Shown: positions 51,558 to 61,154, counted from the first letter of the stretch. The stretch is DNA of 64,000 nt from Oscillospiraceae bacterium (GCA_910574995.1 CAJTCS010000001.1:62001-126000), one strand, 5' to 3'. Numbers and translations: made by a program. Notes: generated by a model from the letters alone, not told the origin.

Positions 51558-52301
51558 ATGGAGCCAGGGCGGGAGCTGCCAAAAAAATACAAGCGGGAGA
51601 TGGGCTGTTCATATGCGCTGGGGCCCTTCCCCACCTTCGAGCTGCTGCTGCACCGCCCCGAGGCCGCCCGGGCCGTATATTGCCGGGAGGATTTCCGGGA
51701 AAAAGGGAAGCTGGAGGGGCTGTGCGCCCGGGTGGGCGTGCCCTGCCTGGTGTGGCCCCGGGCGCTGGGGCGCATTGCCCAGAAGGAGGTCTGCTATGCG
51801 GCGGGGGAATTTACCAAATACCCGGGGAGGCTGCGGGAGGGCGCGCCCCATGTGGCCCTGGCAGACCCCGCCGACATGGGCAACCTGGGCACCATCATGC
51901 GCACGCTGCTGGGCTTTGGCATACGGGACCTGGCTGTCATTGGCGGCGGGGCGGACCTGTGGCACCCCAAGGCTGTGCGGGCCAGCATGGGGGCGGTGTT
52001 CCAGCTGGAGGTAGAGCGGTTTGCGGATTTCCCCGCCTACCTGGCCGCCCACGGCCAGGGCCGGGACGTGTTCCCCTTTATGCTGGACGGGGGCCGGGTG
52101 CTCACCCCGGGAAGCTGCCCGGCTTCCCGGTGCTATACGCTGGTGTTCGGCAACGAGGCTGCGGGCCTGCCGGCGGAATACCAGCGGTATGGGCAAAGCC
52201 TGTTCATCCCCCAAAGCGGCGCGGTGGATTCCCTGAACCTGGCAGTGTCCGTGGCGGTGGGGGCGTTCCTGTTCACCCAGGAGAACGGCCCTGCCCAATA
52301 G
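51558..52301 (+). CDS. SpoU/TrmH-family RNA 2'-O-methyltransferase
   Basis: A 247-residue SPOUT enzyme. The three SpoU motifs are present: NLGTIMRTLLGF (about 115), VFGNEAAGLP (about 198) and IPQSGAVDSLNLAVSVAVG (about 218). The N-terminal ~95 residues replace the usual substrate-binding domain and are unassigned. The RNA target is not predictable. AAAGGAGG precedes the ATG. Confidence 0.9.
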   Translation: MEPGRELPKKYKREMGCSYALGPFPTFELLLHRPEAARAVYCREDFREKGKLEGLCARVGVPCLVWPRALGRIAQKEVCYAAGEFTKYPGRLREGAPHVALADPADMGNLGTIMRTLLGFGIRDLAVIGGGADLWHPKAVRASMGAVFQLEVERFADFPAYLAAHGQGRDVFPFMLDGGRVLTPGSCPASRCYTLVFGNEAAGLPAEYQRYGQSLFIPQSGAVDSLNLAVSVAVGAFLFTQENGPAQ

Positions 52302-52429
52302 CCGGGCTTTTATGGCTTTTAGGCTTCCTTATTATTTATTTTTTGTATTCCCGGGAACCGCCCCAAAGGCATAACGGGGGGCAAACCCCGAACAATAGAA
52401 ACAATGGATACACGCAAAGGAGAAGAGCT

Positions 52430-54220
52430 ATGGAAATTACAAAAGACATCCGGTATGTGGGCGTGAACGACCACCAGGTGGACCTGTTCGAGGGGCAGTA
52501 TGTGGTGCCCAACGGCATGGCCTACAACTCGTACCTGGTGATGGACGGCAAGACCGCTGTTTTTGACACGGTGGACGCCCGCTTTACCCACCAGTGGCTG
52601 GACAACATCGCCGCTATCCTGGGGGACAAGGCCCCCGACTACCTCATCGTCCAGCACATGGAGCCCGACCATTCCGCCAGCATCCACAGCTTTATGCAGG
52701 TATATAAGGGCACCACCATCGTCTCCAGCCAGAAGGCGTTTGCCATGATGGGGCAGTTCTTCGGCGACGAGTTCGAGGACCGCCGCCTGGTGGTGGCCGA
52801 GGGCGACACCCTGGTTACCGGCAGCCACACCTTCACCTTTGTGGCCGCCCCCATGGTCCATTGGCCCGAGGTGCTGGTGACCTACGACAGCACGGACAAG
52901 GTGCTGTTCTCCGCCGACGGCTTCGGCAAATTCGGCGCGCTGGACGTGGACGAGCCCTGGGACTGCGAGGCGCGGCGGTACTTCATCGGCATCGTGGGCA
53001 AATATGGCGCCCAGGTGCAGGCGCTGCTGAAGAAAGCGGCGGGCCTGGATATCCAGACCATCTGCCCCCTGCACGGGCCGGTATTGCGGGAAAACCTGGG
53101 CCATTACCTGAAGCTGTACGACCTGTGGTCTTCCTATACCCCAGAGAGCGAGGGCGTGGTCATCGCCTATACCTCTATATACGGCAACACACGCAAGGCC
53201 GTAGAGCAGCTGGCCGAGAAGCTGCAGCAGAAGGGCTGTCCCCATGTAGAGGTGTTCGACCTGGCCCGCTGCGACATGTCCGAGGCCGTGGAGGACGCCT
53301 TCCGGTATAACAAGCTGGTGCTGGCCACCACAACCTATAACGCGGAGATATTCCCCTTCATGCGCACCTTTATCAACCACCTGACCGAGCGCAACTTCCA
53401 GAACCGCACGGTGGGCATCATCGAGAACGGCAGCTGGGCCCCCATGGCGGCGAAGGTGATGAAGGGCATGCTGGCCAATTCGAAGAAGATTACCTTTGCG
53501 GGGCCCACCGTCACCATCCGGTCCGCCCTGAACGCCGAAAGCAGCGAGAAGCTGGAGGCCCTGGCCTGCGGGCTGTGCCAGGATTACCTGGCCCGCCAGG
53601 ACGGCACCGCCAACAAGCACGACCTCTCCGCCCTGTTCAACATCGGCTACGGCCTGTACGTGGTTACCAGCAACGACGGCAAAAAGGACAACGGCCTGAT
53701 CGTCAACACGGTGACCCAGGTGACCAACGCCCCCAACCGGGTGGCCGTGGCCATCAACAAGGAGAACTACTCCCACCATGTCATCCAGCAGACCGGCAAG
53801 ATGAACATCAACTGCCTTTCGCAGGACGCGCCCTTCTCCGTCTTTGAGAACTTCGGTTTCCAAAGCGGCCGCACCGCGGACAAGTTCGCGGACATCACGC
53901 CCCTGCGGTCAGACAACGGGCTGGTATTCCTGCCCCAGTTCATCAACTCCTTCCTGTCCCTGCAGGTAGACCAGTATGTAGACCTGGACACCCACGGCAT
54001 GTTCATTTGCAGCGTAACAGAGGCCCGGGTGGTATCCAGCCAGGAGACCATGACCTATACCTATTACCAGAACAACGTGAAGCCTAAGCCCCAGCTGGAG
54101 GGGAAGAAGGGCTTTGTGTGCAAGGTGTGCGGGTACGTCTATGAGGGCGACGAGCTGCCCGAGGACTTCATCTGCCCCCTGTGCAAGCACGGCGCCGCAG
54201 ACTTCGAGCCCATTGCGTAA
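52430..54220 (+). CDS. Four-module flavodiiron protein with flavin-reductase and rubredoxin
   Basis: A 596-residue soluble protein, likely an O2 or NO reductase for oxidative-stress defence in an anaerobe. The diiron lactamase domain holds all ligands: HMEPDHS (about 77-83), His in MVHWPEV, Asp in SADGFG and His in CPLHGP. A flavodoxin domain follows (YTSIYGNTRK, about 250). A flavin-reductase-like domain comes next (about 400-545). A C-terminal rubredoxin has CKVCGYVYEGDELP and CPLCKHG. The fusion could pass electrons from NAD(P)H to O2 without separate partners. AAAGGAGAAG before ATG; a longer upstream reading is out of context. Confidence 0.93.
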   Translation: MEITKDIRYVGVNDHQVDLFEGQYVVPNGMAYNSYLVMDGKTAVFDTVDARFTHQWLDNIAAILGDKAPDYLIVQHMEPDHSASIHSFMQVYKGTTIVSSQKAFAMMGQFFGDEFEDRRLVVAEGDTLVTGSHTFTFVAAPMVHWPEVLVTYDSTDKVLFSADGFGKFGALDVDEPWDCEARRYFIGIVGKYGAQVQALLKKAAGLDIQTICPLHGPVLRENLGHYLKLYDLWSSYTPESEGVVIAYTSIYGNTRKAVEQLAEKLQQKGCPHVEVFDLARCDMSEAVEDAFRYNKLVLATTTYNAEIFPFMRTFINHLTERNFQNRTVGIIENGSWAPMAAKVMKGMLANSKKITFAGPTVTIRSALNAESSEKLEALACGLCQDYLARQDGTANKHDLSALFNIGYGLYVVTSNDGKKDNGLIVNTVTQVTNAPNRVAVAINKENYSHHVIQQTGKMNINCLSQDAPFSVFENFGFQSGRTADKFADITPLRSDNGLVFLPQFINSFLSLQVDQYVDLDTHGMFICSVTEARVVSSQETMTYTYYQNNVKPKPQLEGKKGFVCKVCGYVYEGDELPEDFICPLCKHGAADFEPIA

Positions 54221-54290
54221 AAGGGCGGCCCCCCTTGCGCGGCTGCCCTGAAACCGCCCGCGGGCGGCGTGGGTTGCCGGTTATATGAAT

Positions 54291-54336
54291 GAAAGACCCC
54301 CGGGGCGGCTTCCGTTTTGCGCCCCGGGGGTCTTTC
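54291..54336 (+). terminator. Terminator after the flavodiiron gene
   Basis: GAAAGACCCCCGGGGC (54291-54306) pairs with 54321-54336, very stable, without a long T-run. Confidence 0.7.
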
Positions 54337-54381
54337 CATACAGGCGGCCGCGGCCCGGCCTTTTTTATAAACCGATATACA

Positions 54382-54410
54382 TTGACAGGCGATGTATACC
54401 GGCGTATAAT
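54382..54410 (+). promoter_or_regulatory. Distal promoter of the activase operon
   Basis: TTGACA (54382-54387) and TATAAT (54405-54410), exact consensus hexamers with a 17-base spacer. Confidence 0.8.
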
Positions 54411-54489
54411 CAACAGGGAGGGGCCCCCGGGCACATAATTGCGCGGCATGGGAAGTATCTTTTGGTAAGGATTGCCGGTGGGGCAAATA

Positions 54490-54518
54490 TTGATTTTTTT
54501 GTCGGAAAATGCTATACT
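54490..54518 (+). promoter_or_regulatory. Proximal promoter of the activase operon
   Basis: TTGATT (54490-54495) and TATACT (54513-54518), 17-base spacer, about 85 bases before the start codon. With the distal promoter it gives two start sites; the 380-base spacer has no gene. Confidence 0.7.
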
Positions 54519-54603
54519 AAACATCAAATAGGTTTCGAAAAAGCGGGGCCTGGGGCCCGGGGAAGGGGCGGCCCGCAGGCTGTTGTGCCGGGAAAGGAGA
54601 AAC

Positions 54604-57513
54604 ATGAGGATCGGTTTGGATATAGGCTCGACTACACTGAAATGCCTGGTGTATGGGGAAGACGGCGTGCCGGTATTCCAGGAATATGAGCGGCACTTTT
54701 CCCAGATAGCGGAAAAGGCGGCTGCCATGCTGGGGCGGGTGCAGAAGCGTTTCCCGGAAGAGGGGCGGGCTTTTTTATGTATTTCCGGCTCGGCCGGCAT
54801 GGGGATTGCGGAAGACCTGGGCATCCCCTTTGTGCAGGAGGTGTACGCCACCCGCACGGCGGTGAAAAAATACCAGCCCGGGGCCGACGTGGTCATCGAG
54901 CTGGGGGGCGAGGACGCGAAGATCCTGTTCCTTTCGGGCCCCATGGAAGTGCGCATGAACGGCTCTTGCGCCGGGGGCACGGGGGCTTTTATCGACCAGA
55001 TGGCCACGCTGCTGGGGATAACCCCAGCCGAGCTGGACAAGGTAGCCGGGCAAAGCGGGCGGACCTACAGCATCGCCTCCCGGTGCGGCGTGTTCGCCAA
55101 ATCGGACATACAGGCGCTTTTGAACCAGGGGGCGCAAAAAGACGACATTGCCAAGAGCATCCTGGTGGCGGTGGTGAACCAGACCATCGCCGGGCTGGCC
55201 CAGGGCCGGGGGATTGAAGGCCAGGTGGTGTACCTGGGCGGGCCGCTGACCTTCTTCCCCCAGCTGCGGGGGGCGTTTGACGAGGTTTTGGGGCTGCGGG
55301 GCGTTTGCCCGGAAAACTCCCTGTATTATGTGGCGGCGGGCGCGGCCTTGTCCCAATCCAGCCAGGAATTCGACCTGGCGCAGGTCAGGGGGAAGATCCG
55401 GGCGTACAGCCCCAGCCATGCCTACCAAAGCGGCATGGCCCTTTTCCACGACCAGGAGGAATATGCGGAATTTACCCGCCGGCACGAACGGGACCGGGTG
55501 TGCACAGACGCGCCCCTGCTGCCGGGGAACAAAGCCTATATCGGCGTCGACGCGGGCTCTACCACGGTGAAGGCGGTGGCCGTCAATGAGGCCCAGGAGA
55601 TCATATTCGCCCGTTACCTGCCCAATTCCGGCAACCCGGTGCCGCTGGTGCGGGGGTTTTTGCGGGACCTTTATAAGAAGTTCCCCGATATCCGCATCTG
55701 CTGCGCGGCCTCTACGGGCTATGGCGAGGAGATCATCAAGAACGCTTTTTCCCTGGACCTGGGCGTGGTGGAGACCATCGCCCACTTCACGGCGGCCAAG
55801 AAGTTCCAGCCAGAGGTGGACTTTATCCTGGACATCGGCGGGCAGGACATCAAGTGCTTCCAGATACGCGGCGGGGCCATCGACAACATCTTCCTGAACG
55901 AGGCCTGCTCTTCGGGCTGCGGCTCGTTTTTACAGACCTTTGCCGGGGCCCTGGGCTATGAAATGGCCGATTTCGCCCAATGCGGCCTGTTTGCCGAAAG
56001 CCCGGTGGACCTGGGCTCCCGGTGCACGGTGTTCATGAATTCCTCTGTCAAGCAAGCCCAGAAGGACGGGGCCACCATCGGGAACATCTCGGCGGGGCTT
56101 TCCATCAGCGTGGTGAAGAACGCCCTGTATAAGGTCATCCGGGTAACGGACGCCCGCAGCCTGGGCAGGCACATTGTGGTGCAGGGGGGCACTTTTTTAA
56201 ACGACGCGGTACTGCGGGCCTTTGAGAAGGAGATTGGCCAGTATGTCACCCGGCCCTCCGTCTCTGGGCTGATGGGGGCCTACGGCGCGGCCCTGTACGC
56301 CCAAGAGAACAGTACGGGCCAAAGCGCCATCCTGGGCCCGCGGGACCTGGAGGGCTTCACCCACCAGGTGCGGGCCGTTACCTGCGGCGGCTGCCAGAAC
56401 CGCTGCCGCCTGACGGTGAACACCTTTGCAAACGGGAAAAAATACATAGCGGGCAACCGCTGCGAAAAGCCCCTGCAAAAGCCGGGCCCCACCGCCGCCT
56501 ATAACCTGTACGACTATAAAAAGCAGCTGCTGGCCGCATACAAGCCCTGCGGGGGCAAGCGGGGGACCATCGGCATACCCATGGGGCTGAACATGTTCGA
56601 GCTGTACCCCTTCTGGCACACGTTTTTTACAAAGCTGGGCTTTGGGGTAACCTGTTCCCCCCCATCGGACCGGCAGCTGTATTACAAGGGCCAGCACACC
56701 ATCCCCTCTGACACCGTGTGCTACCCGGCCAAGCTGCTGCATGGCCACATAGAAGCCCTGTTGGAACAGGGTCCAGACGCCATTTTCTACCCCTGCATGA
56801 GCTATAACCTGGACGAGGGGCTGGGCGACAACCACTATAACTGCCCGGTGGTGGCCTATTACCCCGAGGTGTTGGACGCCAACGTGACCGCCCTGGCGGA
56901 CGTCAAGTTTATCTACGACTATGTGGGCCTGCACCGCCCCAAGGACTTCCCCAAGAAGATGCGGGGTATCCTGGGAAAATATTTCCCCCAGGTCCCCTTG
57001 AAAGAGGTAAAAGCGGCGGCCCAGGCGGCCTATGAGGAATATGCCGCCCACATGGGGCGCATCCGGCAAAAGGGCGGGGAGTACCTGGCATATGCCCAAA
57101 AGGAGGGCCTGCCTGTTGTCATCCTCTCGGGCCGGCCCTACCATCTGGACCCGGAAATCAACCATGGCATCGACAAGCTCATCTGCGAATGCGGGGCGGT
57201 GGTGGTAACGGAAGACTCTGTCAGCCACCTGGTGGGAAGCTTCCCCACCCAGGTCCTCAACCAGTGGACCTACCACGCGCGGCTGTACGCCGCCGCCCGC
57301 TATGTGGCGGAGTCCCGCGACAAGCGCCTGAACCTGGTGCAGCTGGTCTCCTTTGGCTGCGGCGTAGACGCCATTACCGGCGACGAGGTGCGCTCCATTT
57401 TGGAAAAAGGCGGCCGCATCTACACCCAGATCAAGATCGACGAGATCACCAACCTGGGCGCTGTGCGTATCCGCCTGCGCAGCCTCTTCGCCGCCCTGGG
57501 CCTGGGCCAATAG
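54604..57513 (+). CDS. Acyl-CoA dehydratase activase-type protein (double BadF/HgdC domain + DUF2229)
   Basis: A 969-residue protein. It has two ASKHA-fold activase domains, each with a nucleotide loop (LDIGSTTLKC near residue 4, VDAGSTTVKAV near 318) and a cluster-binding Cys segment (GSCAGGTGAF, EACSSGCGSF). From about residue 650 a DUF2229 domain follows (MGLNMFELYPFWH). Related activases power ATP-driven reduction of 2-hydroxyacyl-CoA dehydratases. In many Clostridia this protein and the following one are fused into a ~1400-residue protein. ATG after AAAGGAG. True substrate unknown. Confidence 0.85.
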   Translation: MRIGLDIGSTTLKCLVYGEDGVPVFQEYERHFSQIAEKAAAMLGRVQKRFPEEGRAFLCISGSAGMGIAEDLGIPFVQEVYATRTAVKKYQPGADVVIELGGEDAKILFLSGPMEVRMNGSCAGGTGAFIDQMATLLGITPAELDKVAGQSGRTYSIASRCGVFAKSDIQALLNQGAQKDDIAKSILVAVVNQTIAGLAQGRGIEGQVVYLGGPLTFFPQLRGAFDEVLGLRGVCPENSLYYVAAGAALSQSSQEFDLAQVRGKIRAYSPSHAYQSGMALFHDQEEYAEFTRRHERDRVCTDAPLLPGNKAYIGVDAGSTTVKAVAVNEAQEIIFARYLPNSGNPVPLVRGFLRDLYKKFPDIRICCAASTGYGEEIIKNAFSLDLGVVETIAHFTAAKKFQPEVDFILDIGGQDIKCFQIRGGAIDNIFLNEACSSGCGSFLQTFAGALGYEMADFAQCGLFAESPVDLGSRCTVFMNSSVKQAQKDGATIGNISAGLSISVVKNALYKVIRVTDARSLGRHIVVQGGTFLNDAVLRAFEKEIGQYVTRPSVSGLMGAYGAALYAQENSTGQSAILGPRDLEGFTHQVRAVTCGGCQNRCRLTVNTFANGKKYIAGNRCEKPLQKPGPTAAYNLYDYKKQLLAAYKPCGGKRGTIGIPMGLNMFELYPFWHTFFTKLGFGVTCSPPSDRQLYYKGQHTIPSDTVCYPAKLLHGHIEALLEQGPDAIFYPCMSYNLDEGLGDNHYNCPVVAYYPEVLDANVTALADVKFIYDYVGLHRPKDFPKKMRGILGKYFPQVPLKEVKAAAQAAYEEYAAHMGRIRQKGGEYLAYAQKEGLPVVILSGRPYHLDPEINHGIDKLICECGAVVVTEDSVSHLVGSFPTQVLNQWTYHARLYAAARYVAESRDKRLNLVQLVSFGCGVDAITGDEVRSILEKGGRIYTQIKIDEITNLGAVRIRLRSLFAALGLGQ

Positions 57514-57636
57514 GGGCCTGCGGCGCAAGGCCGTGGGACGCCGTCCCACACTTTTCCAGAAGGGCAAGCGCAAATTGCTTTGCGTTTTGCGCTTGGGCCC
57601 TTTGGAATCCCGTCAGCGATTCGCGGCGGAAAAATT

Positions 57637-57707
57637 TTTGAAAGGTTCTTAGGGAAACTTTTTATAAAAAGCTTCCCTAAGCGGAGGGTTGGGGCGGGGC
57701 TCCAACC
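57637..57707 (+). repeat. Two-hairpin intergenic repeat, copy 3 (before the dehydratase gene)
   Basis: CTTAGGGAAACTTTTT (57648-57663) pairs with 57666-57681 with one mismatch, then GGTTGGGGC/GCTCCAACC (57687-57695, 57699-57707). Layout as in copies 1 and 2. It ends 20 bases before the next start codon. Upstream spacer 57514-57636 has more GC hairpins. Confidence 0.7.
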
Positions 57708-57726
57708 AAAAGGAGGGATGCGGAAG

Positions 57727-59022
57727 ATGGCGGAAGCCGCGGGCCGGGTAGAGTTTACCCGGGAAATGAAGAAGGATTACACCATATTGACGCCCAACAT
57801 GGCGCCCATCCATTTCGAGCTGATTAAAAACGTGCTGGAAAGCTTTGGGTACCATATCGAGCTTTTGCGCACCACAGGGCGGGAGATAGCGGACGAGGGC
57901 CTGAAGTATGTCCACAACGACACGTGTTACCCGGCGCTGCTGTCCATCGGCCAGCTGATGCACGCGCTGCACAGCGGGAAGTACGACCTGCACCGGGTGG
58001 CGCTTATCATGACCCAGACCGGCGGCGGGTGCCGGGCCTCGAACTACATACACTTGCTGCGCAAGGCCCTGCGTAAGGACGGGCTGGATTTTATCCCCGT
58101 CATTTCCGTGAACATGTCGGGGCTGGAGAGCAACAGCGGGTTTAAGATTACCCTGCCCCTTTTGCGCAGGGCCATTGCCGCGCTGACCTACGGCGACCTT
58201 TTGATGCTGCTGAAGAACCAGACGAAGCCCTATGAGGTGGAGGAAGGGGCCAGCGACAGGCTGGTGCGGGACTGGACCGTCAAATTGACAAGGCTGTTCG
58301 AACAGGGCAAGGCGTTTACCCAGCGGGAGGTACACACCTATTTTGACGAGATTACCCGCTCTTTTGCCGGGCTGCCCCGGCAGAAGCGCCCCGCAGTCAA
58401 GGTGGGGGTTGTGGGGGAGATCTACGTGAAATACTCGCCCCTGGCCAACAACGGGCTGGAGGATTTCCTCTTCCAGCAGGGCTGCGAGGTGATGACCCCA
58501 GGCATTGTGGGGTTTATGATCTTCAAGGTGGACAACCGGCTGGAGGACATCCGGCTGTATGGGGGCAGCGCCGCCAAGAAGCAGGTGTGCACGCTGCTGA
58601 AATGGTATTTCACCAAGTTCGAGGCGGACCTGATAGCGGCGGTGAAGAAATACCCCCAGTTCACCGCTCCTTCGCCTTATTCCCACCTGAAGCGGCTGGC
58701 CGGGCAGGTCATCGGCTATGGGTGCAAAATGGGCGAGGGCTGGCTGCTGACCGCCGAGATGATGGAGCTTATTGAGAACGGGTACGAGAACGTGGTGTGC
58801 ACCCAGCCCTTTGGCTGCCTGCCCAACCACATTGTGGGCAAGGGCATGATACGCAAGGTGAAGCGCCTGTACCCCCGGGCCAACATCGTGCCCATCGACT
58901 ATGACCCCAGCGCCACCAAGGTCAACCAGGAGAACCGCATCAAGCTGATGCTGGCCGTGGCCGGCGAAGAGGCCCAGGCTGCGGGCCCGGGCGTCCCCGC
59001 GGCGGCGGGGGCACAGGCATGA
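57727..59022 (+). CDS. 2-Hydroxyacyl-CoA dehydratase-like protein (DUF2229 group partner)
   Basis: A 431-residue protein. YTILTPNMAPIHFELIKNVLESFGY, HNDTCYPALLSIGQ, TGGGCRASNY and CTQPFGCLPNHIVGKG carry the cysteines expected for a [4Fe-4S] cluster. It is the C-terminal module of the activase-dehydratase fusion seen in other Clostridia, here a separate gene after the repeat. An ATG with AAAGGAGG at good spacing was chosen; another ATG lies three codons upstream. Overlaps ilvN by 4 bases. Confidence 0.8.
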   Translation: MAEAAGRVEFTREMKKDYTILTPNMAPIHFELIKNVLESFGYHIELLRTTGREIADEGLKYVHNDTCYPALLSIGQLMHALHSGKYDLHRVALIMTQTGGGCRASNYIHLLRKALRKDGLDFIPVISVNMSGLESNSGFKITLPLLRRAIAALTYGDLLMLLKNQTKPYEVEEGASDRLVRDWTVKLTRLFEQGKAFTQREVHTYFDEITRSFAGLPRQKRPAVKVGVVGEIYVKYSPLANNGLEDFLFQQGCEVMTPGIVGFMIFKVDNRLEDIRLYGGSAAKKQVCTLLKWYFTKFEADLIAAVKKYPQFTAPSPYSHLKRLAGQVIGYGCKMGEGWLLTAEMMELIENGYENVVCTQPFGCLPNHIVGKGMIRKVKRLYPRANIVPIDYDPSATKVNQENRIKLMLAVAGEEAQAAGPGVPAAAGAQA

Positions 59023-59489
59023 AGTACACCCTTTCGGTGCTGGTGGAGAACCAGCCGGGCGTGCTCTCCAAGGTGGTGGGGCTGTTCTCCCGCCGGGGGT
59101 ACAACCTGGACAGCGTGGCCGTGGGCGCCACCAAAGACTCGGCCATGTCCTGCATCACCATTGTGGGGGAAGGGGACGACTATATCTTAGAGCAGGTGGA
59201 GAAGCAGCTGAACAAGGTCATCCCGGTGGTGAAGGTGCGCTCCCTTTCCCCAGGCGCGGTGCAGGCCGAGCTGATGCTGGTAAAGGTGGCCTGCAACACC
59301 CAAAGCCTGGGGGGGATAAACGAGATATGCAAGCTGATGGGCGCGCAGGTGGCGGACGTTTCCAACGGGACGGTGACCCTGCGCTTTGCCGGGGAGCGGG
59401 ACAAGTGCGACGCCCTGTGCGGCTTGCTGCGGCCTTATGGCATCCGGGAGATTGCCCGGACTGGGGTGGCGGCCCTGGACAGGGGATGA
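59019..59489 (+). CDS. ilvN: Acetolactate synthase small (regulatory) subunit
   Basis: A 156-residue protein with an N-terminal ACT domain (LSVLVENQPGVLSKVVGLFSRRGYNLDS) that binds valine, and a C-terminal domain. Regulates acetolactate synthase in branched-chain amino acid synthesis. The catalytic subunit gene is not adjacent; it is translationally coupled to an unrelated dehydratase-like gene. Confidence 0.9.
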   Translation: MKYTLSVLVENQPGVLSKVVGLFSRRGYNLDSVAVGATKDSAMSCITIVGEGDDYILEQVEKQLNKVIPVVKVRSLSPGAVQAELMLVKVACNTQSLGGINEICKLMGAQVADVSNGTVTLRFAGERDKCDALCGLLRPYGIREIARTGVAALDRG

Positions 59490-59525
59490 CAATATGCCCA
59501 CAAGGGTTACAGGGAGGGATACGGC

Positions 59526-61010
59526 ATGTTTTATATCGGCATCGATTTAGGCACCTCGGGGTGCAAGCTGCTGCTGGTGGACGGGGAAGGCCGGGTGTGC
59601 CATACGGTGACAAAGGGGTACCCGCTGGCATTCCCCCAGCCGGGCTGGAGCGAGCAGGAGCCAGAGGACTGGTGGCGGGCGGTTTGCGCCGGCATACCAG
59701 AGCTGCTGGCTGGCTTCGACGCTTCCCAGGTGGCGGGCATTGGCGCGGGCGGGCAGATGCATGGCCTGGTGGCCCTGGACGGGGAGGGCAAGGTGCTGCG
59801 CCCCGCCATATTGTGGAACGATGGGCGCACCGCCGCCGAGGTGGAGTACCTGAACGCAACGGTAGGCCGGGAAAAGCTGGGCCGGTATACGGCCAATATT
59901 GCTTTTGCGGGATTCACGGCCCCTAAGCTGCTGTGGATGCGCAAGCACGAGCCAGAGCTGTTTGGGCGCATCGCCAAGATCATGCTGCCCAAGGACTATG
60001 TGAATTACCGCCTGACCGGGGTGCATGGCACCGACTATTCCGACGCCAGCGGCACGCTGCTGCTGGACGTGGAGCACAAGTGCTGGAGCCCGGAAATGTG
60101 CGCCGTCTGCGGGGTATCGGAAAGCCAGCTGCCCCGGCTGTTCGAAAGCTGGCAGCCGGTGGGCCCCCTTCTGCCAGGGGTGGCAAAGCAGCTGGGCCTG
60201 CCAGAAGGCGTGCTGGTGTGCGCTGGGGCCGGGGACAACGCGGCGGCGGCCGTGGGCACAGGCGCTGTGGGGGAGGGCGGGTGCAACATCTCCCTGGGCA
60301 CCTCGGGCACGCTGTTCATCAGCGCGGGGAAGTTCAGCGCAGACCCCCACAACGCCTTGCACGCCTTTGCCCATGCGGACGGGGGCTGGCACCTGATGGG
60401 GTGCATGCTGTCCGCCGCCAGCTGCGTCAAGTGGTGGTGCGGGGATATCCTGGGTACGGAAGACCTTGCCGGGGAGCAGGGGCGCATTGGCCAGGAAAAG
60501 CTGGGCCGCAACAGCGTGTATTTTTTGCCGTACCTGATGGGGGAGCGTTCCCCTATCAACGACAGCGGCGCCAGGGGCGTGTTCATCGGCATGGACATGG
60601 GCACCACCCGGGCAGACCTGACCCAGGCCGTGCTGGAGGGGGTCGCCTTTGCCCTGCGGGACAGCTTCCAGGTGGCCAGGTCTTTGGGGCTGCCCATCCC
60701 CCGCAGCACCCTGTGCGGGGGCGGGTCGAAAAGCCTGTTGTGGCGGGAAATCCTGGCAAACGTGCTGGGGATCCCCCTAGATCTGCCCCAGACCGAACAG
60801 GGCCCTGGCTATGGCGGGGCCATGCTGGGCATGGTGGCCTGCGGCGTATACCCCACCGTGGCGGCGGCCTGCCAGTCCCTGGTGCGGGTAGCGGGCACGG
60901 TAGAGCCAGACTCTGTCCTGGCCGCCCGGTATGAGCGGCGGTACCAGGCTTTCCGGGCTGTTTACCCGGCTGTGCGGGGGCTGTTCCCACAGCTGGGGGC
61001 GGGCATATAG
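59526..61010 (+). CDS. xylB: Xylulokinase
   Basis: A 494-residue FGGY-family sugar kinase. DLGTSGCKLLLVD phosphate loop, QMHGLV, WNDGRTAAEV, catalytic Asp in GAGDNAAAAVG (about 236), and C-terminal CGGGSKSLLWREILANVLG. Phosphorylates D-xylulose for the pentose phosphate pathway; the assignment from overall pattern. No xylose isomerase or transporter gene is nearby. Confidence 0.9.
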   Translation: MFYIGIDLGTSGCKLLLVDGEGRVCHTVTKGYPLAFPQPGWSEQEPEDWWRAVCAGIPELLAGFDASQVAGIGAGGQMHGLVALDGEGKVLRPAILWNDGRTAAEVEYLNATVGREKLGRYTANIAFAGFTAPKLLWMRKHEPELFGRIAKIMLPKDYVNYRLTGVHGTDYSDASGTLLLDVEHKCWSPEMCAVCGVSESQLPRLFESWQPVGPLLPGVAKQLGLPEGVLVCAGAGDNAAAAVGTGAVGEGGCNISLGTSGTLFISAGKFSADPHNALHAFAHADGGWHLMGCMLSAASCVKWWCGDILGTEDLAGEQGRIGQEKLGRNSVYFLPYLMGERSPINDSGARGVFIGMDMGTTRADLTQAVLEGVAFALRDSFQVARSLGLPIPRSTLCGGGSKSLLWREILANVLGIPLDLPQTEQGPGYGGAMLGMVACGVYPTVAAACQSLVRVAGTVEPDSVLAARYERRYQAFRAVYPAVRGLFPQLGAGI

Positions 61011-61027
61011 GGCCTTTACAGGCAGGT

Positions 61028-61061
61028 GGGCGGTTCTGCTTCGGGTGGGCCGCCCTTTTTT
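61028..61061 (+). terminator. Terminator after xylB
   Basis: GGGCGG (61028-61033) pairs with CCGCCC (61050-61055), then six Ts. Confidence 0.75.
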
Positions 61062-61105
61062 ATGCTATGAAGGGAAATTTTTTTGGAAAATCCCCCTTCA
61101 CCCCC

Positions 61106-61133
61106 TTGACTTTCCCCAAAAATCTGCTATAAT
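61106..61133 (+). promoter_or_regulatory. Promoter of tRNA-Gln/tRNA-Pro
   Basis: TTGACT (61106-61111) and TATAAT (61128-61133), 16-base spacer, 21 bases before the tRNA. Confidence 0.78.
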
Positions 61134-61154
61134 ATTTCTTGTCCCAAAGGGCAT

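Noticed and set aside
51680-52429. Upstream in-frame extension of the flavodiiron gene
   Set aside because: It overlaps the SpoU gene in another frame; the ATG at 52430 has a clear AAAGGAG and matches the family N-terminus.
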